Assembly (NCBI GenBank): GCA_030635525.1
Contig: DAOVYR010000094.1
Location: forward strand, 1 to 5,201
DNA from: Candidatus Nanohalarchaeota archaeon
GTDB lineage: Archaea > EX4484-52 > B79-G9
Length of the DNA: 5,201 nucleotides
Reading direction: 5' to 3'
A model generated the notes under the pieces. The model was not told where the DNA came from. It saw only the letters and a program-made list of their open reading frames with translations, and ran no database searches. The translations under genes and the position numbers were made by a program. Of this stretch, positions 1 to 4,877 are shown in pieces (the stretch's first letter is position 1; every line of letters starts with the position of its first letter).

Positions 1-801
1 CAGGCTTATTTTTTCTACTGTGAGGCCTTTGACTTTGTCCAGAAGGTTTGTGATTACTTCTTCGTTTTCTTCCGGCGCTAAGGTGCATGTGGAGTATACT
101 AGGCTTCCGCCGGGCTTTAAGGCATGTATTGCGTTTGTTGTTATGTGTTTCTGGAGTCTTGAGAGGCCATGTATCAGGGTTTCGCTCCATCTTGAGAGGA
201 CTTTCCAGTCTTTCCTGATTGTGCCTTCTGCTGAGCAGGGGGCGTCCAGGAGTATTTTGTCGAATTGTATGTGGGAGGCGTTTAGTTTTGCTGCGTCCAT
301 TCTTGTTACGATGGTGTTTATTATGCCGCTTTTGTCGAGGTTGTACCTGAGGGCTTTTATGCGCGACATGTTTGAGTCGTTTGCGATTATGAGACCTGTG
401 TTTTGCATCATCTCTGCCATCTGGGTTGTTTTTGAGCCAGGGGCTGCGCATGTGTCCAGTATTGTTTCGTCTTTTTTGGGGTCAAGTACAAGCGGAGGGA
501 TCATGGAGGAGGCTTCCTGTACGTAGAAGTAACCGAGGAAATGTTCTAGGGTGTTGCCGAGTGCGATGTCGATCTTATTTTCGAGCCAGAAACCATGCGG
601 GGTCCAGGGGATGGGTTTGAGGGTGAAGCCCTGGTCTTTTAGTCTTTTTGTGCATTCGGTTGCGGTGGTTTTAAGTGTGTTGATTCTTATTGCACGTCTC
701 AGGGGGATTTTGCAGTATTTAAGATAGGTCTTGTTTTCGCGCCCTAATAATGCGTGAGATCGTGCTTTGAAGTCTGAAGGGAGTATTATGTCTTGTCTCA
801 T
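1..801 (-). CDS. Nop2/Sun-family RNA (cytosine-5) methyltransferase, C-terminus cut by window edge
   Basis: This is an SAM-dependent enzyme that makes 5-methylcytosine in tRNA or rRNA. I translated the frame by hand and it is open for 267 codons, running off the left edge. SAM-binding motif I is DTCAAPGSKT at residues 116-125. Motif IV is DAPCSAEG, with C189 expected to help release the product. Motif VI is GGSLVYSTC, with C239 expected to be the nucleophile, followed by the family's PEENE. The N-terminal PLRRAIRINTLK and the later QEASSMIPP are also family hallmarks. Archaeal members usually have roughly 300-320 residues, so perhaps 40-50 are missing. The only good start is ATG at 801, inside the phosphoesterase gene, with just a weak GTGA upstream. 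Translation is probably coupled to that gene and no separate promoter is visible. The family is certain. Whether the target is tRNA (as for archaeal Trm4) or rRNA is not resolved. Confidence 0.95.
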   Translation of the reverse strand, partial: MRQDIILPSDFKARSHALLGRENKTYLKYCKIPLRRAIRINTLKTTATECTKRLKDQGFTLKPIPWTPHGFWLENKIDIALGNTLEHFLGYFYVQEASSMIPPLVLDPKKDETILDTCAAPGSKTTQMAEMMQNTGLIIANDSNMSRIKALRYNLDKSGIINTIVTRMDAAKLNASHIQFDKILLDAPCSAEGTIRKDWKVLSRWSETLIHGLSRLQKHITTNAIHALKPGGSLVYSTCTLAPEENEEVITNLLDKVKGLTVEKISL

Positions 802-1405
802 TGAGGTTCACAACTTTTATGTCTTTTTGGGGCAGGTCTACGATGTAGCCTCTGCCCATGCCGTGGCCTGCAAGCGCGCAGTTTATTGCCAAGGTGCTTG
901 CGATTTTTTCTGTGCCGTTTGATTCGTGGATGTGACCGAAGATGTGGATGCCGGGGTTTTTTGCTGATATAAATCGGCGGTATTCCATGGAGCCTGCGTG
1001 GGGGGCGGACCATGCGCGGTCAAGGATGCCGTAAGGCGGGTAGTGGGTTATCATGACCAGTTTTTCGCTGTCGATATCTTTTACTGCGTCAAGGGCTTCT
1101 TCGAGACTGAATGGTGTGCCTGGGCCGATGCATAAAAAATGGTAATCTTTGTGTGCGAAAATTCCGTGATTATTTATTGTGACATGTTCGCTTTTATAAT
1201 TGAGGTCCCGGTCCCAGTTGCCCGGGGTGATGAAACTTCTTGTCTTTTTTGCATCCAGCTCTTTGAAAAAGTGATAGGCAAGGTGGTTGTCCAAGAAGTC
1301 GCCGGCATTGATGAATATGTCAATGTTTTCGGTTTCGATTGTTTTTAGAATGTTGCCGCATAGTGCGGCGCTTCTGTGTATGTCGGAGGTGCATAGCAGT
1401 TTCAT
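719..1405 (-). CDS. Calcineurin-like metallophosphoesterase, 228 residues
   Basis: This is a predicted dinuclear-metal phosphoesterase of the calcineurin-like superfamily, and probably cytoplasmic because no signal peptide or membrane segment is seen. The motifs occur in the expected order: D8-x-H10, GDFLD at 35-39, GNWD at 62-65 (the GNH[DE] box with Trp in place of the usual His), THYPP at 120-124 with H121, and GHIH at 157-160. The GNWD variant and short length suggest a small Icc/YfcE-like phosphodiesterase rather than Mre11, which is longer and has a GNHD box. The substrate is unknown. The ATG at 1405 has no Shine-Dalgarno sequence, but a TATA-like box centred about 28 bases upstream fits a leaderless mRNA. 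Residues from about 202 onward are encoded in DNA shared with the methyltransferase gene and lie past the last core motif, so this tail may not belong to the conserved fold. Confidence 0.92.
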   Translation of the reverse strand: MKLLCTSDIHRSAALCGNILKTIETENIDIFINAGDFLDNHLAYHFFKELDAKKTRSFITPGNWDRDLNYKSEHVTINNHGIFAHKDYHFLCIGPGTPFSLEEALDAVKDIDSEKLVMITHYPPYGILDRAWSAPHAGSMEYRRFISAKNPGIHIFGHIHESNGTEKIASTLAINCALAGHGMGRGYIVDLPQKDIKVVNLNETRHNTPFRLQSTISRIIRARKQDLS

Positions 1406-1428
1406 GTTTATATAGGGGATGACAGCAA

Positions 1429-1438
1429 CTATAAAAAC
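1429..1438 (-). promoter_or_regulatory. TATA box for the phosphoesterase gene (leaderless promoter)
   Basis: The minus strand reads GTTTTTATAG. Its centre lies about 28 bases before the ATG at 1405, so a start site 25-27 bases downstream falls at or within a few bases of the ATG. The absence of a Shine-Dalgarno sequence agrees with a leaderless transcript. The box overlaps the T-rich end of TBP, so it could instead only be part of a terminator. Confidence 0.45.
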
Positions 1439-1450
1439 ATATGTGTTTTT
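1433..1450. repeat. Inverted repeat at the end of TBP (possible T-rich terminator or operator)
   Basis: AAAAACA and TGTTTTT form perfect 7-base arms around TATG. The element overlaps the TBP stop codon (1449-1451) and the TATA-like box of the phosphoesterase gene. On the minus strand it ends in a run of five T, which fits an archaeal T-tract terminator for TBP. The stem is AT-rich and weak, so a DNA-binding site is an equal alternative. Confidence 0.4.
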
Positions 1451-2228
1451 ACAGGGCGTTTATTGCCTGTAGCTGCTTGCGCAGTTTTACTATGGAGCGC
1501 TCGACGATGTCTACGCTTTTTGCGCCAGTACATACTATTTTCCCGGAATTGAATATCAGAAAGACGACTTTTGGTTCGCCAAGCCTGTAGACAAGACCAG
1601 GGAACTGCTCGGGTTCATATTCGCATTCGCCCAGTTCAAATACTATCTTGTTTAGGTCGAGTTTGGATTTCAGGTTGGCTGATGCGACTATGTTTACGAT
1701 TTCAACGTCTGTTTTACCTTCTACCTTGATTCCAAGGTCCCGGAATGCCTGGACGGTTTTCTTGATTGCTTTTTTTGCGTCATCAAATGATTTGGAGCCG
1801 GAGCAGATTATTTTGCCTGTTGTGAATATGAGGGTTGATGCCTTGGGGTCTTTTACGCGATAAACGAGACCAGGAAAGGATTCGGGTTCGTATTCTGCCT
1901 CGTGCAGGTTTGCTGCAAGCATCTCAAGTGAGAATTTTGTGTGTGTGTTTGCGGATACCACTATGTTTTGTATTTTTATTTCAGCGTCTTCGACAATCTC
2001 TTTTTCAGCCACTTTTTCTGTGTCGTTAGAAATGTCTTTTCCGGTCACGTTTTCTGTGTCATTAGAAATGTCTTTTCCGGTCACGTTTTCTGTGTCGTTA
2101 GAAATGTCTTTTCCGGTCACGTTTTCTGTGTCGTTAGAAATGTCTTTTCCGGTCACGTTTTCTGTGTCATTAGAAATGTCTTTTCCGGTCACTTTTTCTG
2201 CGTCGTTAGAAATGTCTTTTTCGGTCAT
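1449..2228 (-). CDS. tbp: TATA-box-binding protein (TBP) with an acidic tandem-repeat N-terminal extension
   Basis: TBP is the general transcription factor that binds and bends the TATA box and recruits TFB and RNA polymerase. The saddle core is residues 84-259, two direct repeats of about 90 residues. Each contains EYEPE[SQ]FPGLVYR (residues 112-124 and 203-215) and LIFxxGKIxC (133-142 and 224-233). The expected DNA-intercalating phenylalanines F118, F135, F209 and F226 are present. Archaeal TBPs are usually about 180-200 residues. This one has roughly 80 extra at the N-terminus: six tandem 12-residue units at 3-74, then a degenerate seventh at 75-86. The acidic C-terminal tail common in archaeal TBPs is absent, and the acidic residues sit in the N-terminal repeats instead. 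I chose ATG at 2228; an in-frame GTG directly before it (2229-2231) is possible, and AGAGATGAT upstream is the likely ribosome-binding site. Identity is certain; the role of the repeats is unknown. Confidence 0.98.
   Translation of the reverse strand: MTEKDISNDAEKVTGKDISNDTENVTGKDISNDTENVTGKDISNDTENVTGKDISNDTENVTGKDISNDTEKVAEKEIVEDAEIKIQNIVVSANTHTKFSLEMLAANLHEAEYEPESFPGLVYRVKDPKASTLIFTTGKIICSGSKSFDDAKKAIKKTVQAFRDLGIKVEGKTDVEIVNIVASANLKSKLDLNKIVFELGECEYEPEQFPGLVYRLGEPKVVFLIFNSGKIVCTGAKSVDIVERSIVKLRKQLQAINAL
2007..2222 (-). repeat. 36-bp tandem repeat, six units, in frame within TBP
   Basis: There are six contiguous 36-bp units, with the anchor GAAATGTCTTTT (plus strand) starting at 2029, 2065, 2101, 2137, 2173 and 2209, exactly 36 apart. 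Each unit encodes 12 residues, consensus GKDISNDTENVT, with net charge about -2. Units 2-5 are identical in protein and differ in DNA only at one Asn wobble base (AAC or AAT). Unit 1 reads AEKVT and unit 6 EKVA at the end. Because 36 is a multiple of three, gain or loss of units keeps the TBP frame. The near-identity points to recent expansion by slippage or unequal crossing-over. Confidence 0.97.
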
Positions 2229-2231
2229 CAC

Positions 2232-2240
2232 ATCATCTCT
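2232..2240 (-). promoter_or_regulatory. Ribosome-binding site of TBP
   Basis: The minus strand reads AGAGATGAT, similar to AGGAGGTGAT, the complement of the archaeal 16S rRNA 3' end. It lies three bases from the ATG at 2228 and directly abuts the in-frame GTG at 2231, so it does not fully settle which of the two is used. Confidence 0.45.
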
Positions 2241-2289
2241 TTATTTATTAATTTTTTGGATTTATTGATGGTTATAATATAATAGATTT

Positions 2290-2301
2290 CTTTATATATC
2301 T
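2290..2301 (-). promoter_or_regulatory. TATA box of the TBP gene
   Basis: The minus strand contains GATATATAAAG, a good archaeal TATA box with an A/G-rich stretch upstream. It would start transcription near 2268 and give a leader of about 40 bases. A second AT-rich candidate, TATTATATTATAA near 2272-2284, would give a leader of about 20 bases. The region is strongly AT-rich, so the choice is uncertain. Confidence 0.5.
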
Positions 2302-2402
2302 TAAGCCATTTTTGGGAGATATTGAGATGAGCATTAGCATTCTTTCGTGCTTTTGAGAATAAATAATGGACAGCATATCGGAGTATTCCTGTGATTTATG
2401 AC

Positions 2403-2417
2403 TGCCCTCGGGAGGCA
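2403..2417. repeat. Short GC-rich inverted repeat after the zinc-ribbon gene
   Basis: TGCC and GGCA flank CTCGGGA in otherwise AT-rich intergenic DNA, about 30 bases beyond the zinc-ribbon stop codon. It could be a weak hairpin at the 3' end of that transcript. There is no T-run after it on the minus strand and the stem is only four pairs. Nothing else is recognisable in the 216 bases between TBP and the zinc-ribbon stop apart from the TBP promoter. Confidence 0.2.
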
Positions 2418-2444
2418 ATTGTCCTTACAGAATGCACATATCAT

Positions 2445-2594
2445 CTACTGGAAAAGTTTCATTACTTCTCCCTGAGCCATCTTGACTTCTCTTATGTTAA
2501 GCAGAGCGTTACAATGTTCGCATATACCTTTTTGTTTGCCCCATGTCCAGTCAAATATGCCCTCGCATTTTGAGCAAACAACTTTGATTTTCAA
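2445..2594 (-). CDS. Small zinc-ribbon protein, 49 residues, TTG start
   Basis: The 49-residue product has two knuckles, C7-x-x-C10 (CSKC) and C25-x-x-C28 (CEHC), 14 residues apart and separated by a Trp-containing loop. This is a typical zinc ribbon that should bind one Zn2+. The rest is a short basic N-terminus and a C-terminal helix-like tail, with no catalytic domain. I chose the TTG at 2594 because a perfect GGAGG lies seven bases upstream and the protein then begins directly at the first knuckle's beta strand. The longer ATG start at 2639 would add 15 residues that include the SD and leader palindrome, so it is unlikely. Such small ribbons occur in archaea as nucleic-acid-binding or adaptor proteins, but the role here is unknown. 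The gene stands alone with its own TATA box, between TBP and the HerA-like gene on the same strand. Confidence 0.75.
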   Translation of the reverse strand: MKIKVVCSKCEGIFDWTWGKQKGICEHCNALLNIREVKMAQGEVMKLFQ

Positions 2595-2601
2595 AATACC
2601 G

Positions 2602-2606
2602 CCTCC
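2602..2606 (-). promoter_or_regulatory. Ribosome-binding site deciding the TTG start of the zinc-ribbon gene
   Basis: The minus strand reads GCGGAGGCGG. The GGAGG core ends seven bases before TTG at 2594. This is the best Shine-Dalgarno match in the window and is the main reason to prefer TTG over the upstream ATG. Confidence 0.75.
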
Positions 2607-2620
2607 GCTAGTGATTATAT

Positions 2621-2643
2621 GATATTGAAGATATTTCAATATC
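2621..2643. promoter_or_regulatory. Perfect 9-bp-arm palindrome in the leader of the zinc-ribbon gene
   Basis: GATATTGAA and TTCAATATC are exact inverted repeats around GATAT. With the TATA box at 2670-2679, transcription would start near 2648, so the palindrome sits just after the start site and about 15 bases before the Shine-Dalgarno. It could be an operator for a dimeric repressor or a 9-pair hairpin in the 5' UTR. The adjoining ATATCTCGATAT (2639-2650) adds a further GATAT half-site. Confidence 0.55.
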
Positions 2644-2668
2644 TCGATATAGTATTATGAGTTTTAAT

Positions 2669-2679
2669 CTTTATAATAC
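2669..2679 (-). promoter_or_regulatory. TATA box of the zinc-ribbon gene
   Basis: The minus strand reads GTATTATAAAG. It predicts a start site near 2648 and a leader of roughly 50 bases that contains the palindrome and the GGAGG. Surrounding DNA is AT-rich, so alternative boxes are possible. Confidence 0.45.
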
Positions 2680-2818
2680 TTTATGTATTTTATGAAATAT
2701 TTTCAGGAAGGGTATAATTTATATGTGCCTGGTCAAGTGTGAAAATATGAGCAATGCCCTGAAAAGACGACTGCCAGAATGTCTGTTTTACCGGTACGTC
2801 AATGGACAGGGATCATCA

Positions 2819-4771
2819 TCAGCTCTGCTTTATTCCACTGATGCCGTCAATCATGAAATCTTTGCCAATTATGTAGGGATAGTATACCAGCTCAATGTCG
2901 TCAAAGTTGTTGAAAAGGACTTTTGCTTTTGCATATACCTGCTCTTTTGTGAGGGCAGGTTTTAGTACCTCACCATCAATCTGGACGAGAACGGGCTCAA
3001 TGTCAAATGTTTTGAGGTCTGCTTTTTTGGTTTTTGAGTATGTTACTGCAGCGCTCCCCTTGGCTTCTTCTACGAACCCCGAGCTTATGAGTGTGCTTAG
3101 GGAGGATATGAGGTTTGTGTAGTTCATGCTGGATTTCTGGACTAGTTCGTCTTTTGTCATCTTTTTTGTGAGGTATGAGAGTACTGTAAGATTGTCGTCG
3201 GTCAGGTCCATAGAGGATTCTCTTGTGCGGTTTCCGTCGCGGTAGAGGATTTTTCCTTTCATGCCATCTATAAGGTAGTGATTTGATGATTTGGATACGC
3301 GAAAGCAGGGGTAATATATTTTTTTGACTTTGCCGAGGCGCATCTCTATTTCCTGTTTGCTTATTCCTGCAAATGACATTATGCCGTCTGTGATCTTTGG
3401 CTGGTCTGTTACACTTACGGTTACTCCGCCGTGTTTTGTACGGCGCGTGCGGATATCTACGAACAGGGGCATCTCGCGGCCCAGTATGAGGGCTGTCCCG
3501 GGGTTGAGGTTTTTTATCTCGTTTTCGAGGCCCGATGTTATGCCTTCAGCATAGGATACTGCTTTTAGGTCGTTGGGGTTTGTGATTTTCAGGATTATCT
3601 GGGTGTTGCACTGGGACAGGACGTTTTTGTCGACGCGCGCAGGCCTTTGCGAAATTATGCATAGGCCAAGACCGAATTTTCGACCTTCGCTTGCGATGCT
3701 TCTTGTTATTTTCGAGGATGCTCTTACTTCTCTTTCAGGGCAGAAGTTGTGGGCTTCTTCTACTATGAGGAAGAGGGGGGGAATGCGGCCTACTTTTCGC
3801 TGCTCAAAGATGTCGCTCATTATTTTGAATGCCACGATGGCCTGTATTTCCGGATTTATACCGCGCAGGTTTATGAGTGATGCTCTTCCCTGTTTTACTA
3901 TGTCCAGCAGTTTTGTCGGGGTTTTTGAGAAGAGTTTCATGTCTTTTATGATTTCCAGCATGTTTATGACATTCCATTTTGATGAGCTGTCGCTGTTGCT
4001 TATATGGGTGATGATGTCATCAAGTGTGTAGCTGCCTCTTGATTTTGCTTCTCTGGTGGCGGTATATAGAAGACCCATCTGGGATGAGGTGGCTTTGGTT
4101 GGGAAGAGCTGGGCCAGTTCGTGTGCGGTGAGGTTTTTGTCTGAGAATGTCAACTGTTTTGCACCGGGATTGATTCTCGGGTCAGGGCTGTATTCTGATA
4201 CATTGTAGGATTTAGGCGTTATGCCGTACTTTTCCATTAATGCGGTTTCTTTAGGGTTGTCGTTTTTGAATTTCAGTGTGCTGTATTCACCGTGGGGGTC
4301 TATTACTACGACAGGAATGTTCTGTTCAAGGAGTTCTTCTAATATTACGGCGACAGTGTATGATTTTCCGGAGCCTGTTGCTGCAAGGACGCCCACGTGC
4401 TTGGAGATCAGGTCCTCGGGGTCGAGGTAAACCGATACGTCTTTGTTTGCGTCAAGTTTTCCTATGTAGAGACCGCCGGATGAGAGATTAAGTGTCTTGT
4501 TTATGACTTCTTTGTCTGCGGTGTAGACGAGGGTGGATGGCTTTACAGGGGTTTTGGGGGTTAAAAGTGCGCCTTTTTCGCGGTAGCCAAGTATTATGCA
4601 TTGTGCGATGTTTCGGCCATCAGGATGGCCTTCGATGTTGTCGATCTGGGCGAGTATCCATTGTTCGTCTTTGTTTTTTACTGTGATAAAGTCCAGTTTG
4701 TTCACGTCTTTGTATGCGCGAAACCTGAATGTTTTTGTGCCTGTCTTCCCTACTACTTCCCCTATTAACAT
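2819..4771 (-). CDS. HerA-like DUF87 ATPase (hexameric DNA-translocase family) with a winged-helix C-terminal extension
   Basis: This is a 650-residue P-loop ATPase of the HerA/FtsK superfamily. Classical HerA is a ring-shaped DNA translocase that works with the nuclease NurA and Mre11-Rad50 in end resection. Residues 1-70 resemble the HAS-barrel domain. The Walker A is ATGSGKS (131-137, K136) and DPHGEY follows at 158-163. The Walker B is LFLIVEEAHN (333-342), with E338/E339. SEGRKFGLG (361-369) and SQRP (374-377) are conserved DUF87 segments. Known HerA proteins are about 500-580 residues, so this one is long. Past residue 480 there is a winged-helix-like segment (about 522-570) between two similar motifs, YYPCFRV..HYLIDGMKG and YYPYIIG..FMIDGISG. 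The ATG at 4771 has AGGTGGT upstream. No NurA, Mre11 or Rad50 is recognisable nearby, so it may be true HerA or a related DUF87 motor. Confidence 0.93.
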   Translation of the reverse strand: MLIGEVVGKTGTKTFRFRAYKDVNKLDFITVKNKDEQWILAQIDNIEGHPDGRNIAQCIILGYREKGALLTPKTPVKPSTLVYTADKEVINKTLNLSSGGLYIGKLDANKDVSVYLDPEDLISKHVGVLAATGSGKSYTVAVILEELLEQNIPVVVIDPHGEYSTLKFKNDNPKETALMEKYGITPKSYNVSEYSPDPRINPGAKQLTFSDKNLTAHELAQLFPTKATSSQMGLLYTATREAKSRGSYTLDDIITHISNSDSSSKWNVINMLEIIKDMKLFSKTPTKLLDIVKQGRASLINLRGINPEIQAIVAFKIMSDIFEQRKVGRIPPLFLIVEEAHNFCPEREVRASSKITRSIASEGRKFGLGLCIISQRPARVDKNVLSQCNTQIILKITNPNDLKAVSYAEGITSGLENEIKNLNPGTALILGREMPLFVDIRTRRTKHGGVTVSVTDQPKITDGIMSFAGISKQEIEMRLGKVKKIYYPCFRVSKSSNHYLIDGMKGKILYRDGNRTRESSMDLTDDNLTVLSYLTKKMTKDELVQKSSMNYTNLISSLSTLISSGFVEEAKGSAAVTYSKTKKADLKTFDIEPVLVQIDGEVLKPALTKEQVYAKAKVLFNNFDDIELVYYPYIIGKDFMIDGISGIKQS

Positions 4772-4774
4772 GTG

Positions 4775-4781
4775 ACCACCT
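4775..4781 (-). promoter_or_regulatory. Ribosome-binding site of the HerA-like gene
   Basis: The minus strand reads AGGTGGT, three bases before the ATG at 4771. It closely matches the GGTGAT part of the archaeal anti-SD complement, supporting this start codon. Confidence 0.6.
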
Positions 4782-4789
4782 GAATCGTG

Positions 4790-4799
4790 CTATTAATAG
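4790..4799. promoter_or_regulatory. 10-bp perfect palindrome at the predicted herA transcription start
   Basis: CTATTAATAG is self-complementary. It lies between the herA TATA box (4809-4818) and the ribosome-binding site, covering or abutting the predicted start site near 4787. A site there could block polymerase if bound by a repressor. A related ACTATTA core occurs at the start region of the divergent gene. Confidence 0.35.
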
Positions 4800-4807
4800 T
4801 GATGTTC

Positions 4808-4820
4808 ATTTTTAAAAACC
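4808..4820 (-). promoter_or_regulatory. TATA box of the HerA-like gene
   Basis: The minus strand reads GGTTTTTAAAAAT about 42 bases upstream of the ATG. It predicts a short leader of about 16 bases that still contains AGGTGGT. The neighbouring plus-strand TATA box is only about 20 bases away, so the two divergent promoters share one small intergenic region. Confidence 0.55.
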
Positions 4821-4836
4821 TTGCCTGAGCAAAAGA

Positions 4837-4844
4837 TTTATAAG
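4837..4844 (+). promoter_or_regulatory. TATA box of the divergent small gene
   Basis: TTTATAAG is preceded by the purine-rich GCAAAAGA, which fits a TFB-recognition element. The predicted start site near 4866 gives a leader of about 10 bases containing GGTGAT. This is a clean archaeal promoter layout and supports expression of the small protein downstream. Confidence 0.65.
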
Positions 4845-4850
4845 TGTTTG

Positions 4851-4867
4851 TTACTATTATTTAGTAA
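4851..4867. promoter_or_regulatory. Inverted repeat at the predicted start site of the small gene
   Basis: TTACTA and TAGTAA are perfect 6-base arms around TTATT. The element lies between the TATA box and the Shine-Dalgarno, ending at the predicted start site. Its ACTATTA core also appears on the opposite strand in the herA promoter (4790-4799 region). Confidence 0.35.
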
Positions 4868-4868
4868 T

Positions 4869-4874
4869 GGTGAT
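4869..4874 (+). promoter_or_regulatory. Ribosome-binding site of the small plus-strand gene
   Basis: GGTGAT is exactly complementary to AUCACC near the 3' end of archaeal 16S rRNA and is three bases before ATG at 4878. It is the reason for choosing this start over the in-frame ATG at 4821, which lies upstream of the TATA box. Confidence 0.65.
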
Positions 4875-4877
4875 TTT

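Noticed and set aside
20..526. 168-codon plus-strand frame over the methyltransferase gene
   Set aside because: It is antisense to a frame holding all the Nop2/Sun catalytic motifs and has no recognisable content of its own.
719..1405. Phosphoesterase as Mre11, partner of the HerA-like ATPase
   Set aside because: It is too short, has GNWD in place of the GNHD box, lacks Mre11 capping and C-terminal regions, and sits with a methyltransferase rather than with rad50.
2007..2222. N-glycosylation sequons (NDT, NVT) in every TBP repeat
   Set aside because: TBP works in the cytoplasm on DNA and archaeal N-glycosylation acts outside the membrane, so the sequons are most likely incidental to the composition.
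2007..2229. 36-bp repeats that might suggest a CRISPR array
   Set aside because: The units are directly contiguous without spacers, in frame, and inside the TBP coding sequence.
1939..2282. Two open plus-strand frames with repeated 12-residue units across the TBP N-terminus
   Set aside because: They are mirror images of the TBP repeat. A repeat with a length divisible by three keeps several frames open, and neither has convincing start signals or extends beyond the repeat with conserved content.
2327..2356. Nine-codon plus-strand mini-gene (MSISILSCF) divergent from TBP, with GGGAG and a TATA-like sequence upstream
   Set aside because: The GGGAG would lie upstream of the start site predicted from the TATA sequence, and nothing follows that a leader peptide could control. 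Chance occurrence is likely.
2723..2965. Plus-strand frame of 80 codons antisense to the end of the HerA-like gene
   Set aside because: More than half lies antisense to confidently coding DNA, there is no ribosome-binding site, and the TATA-like sequence is too close to the ATG.
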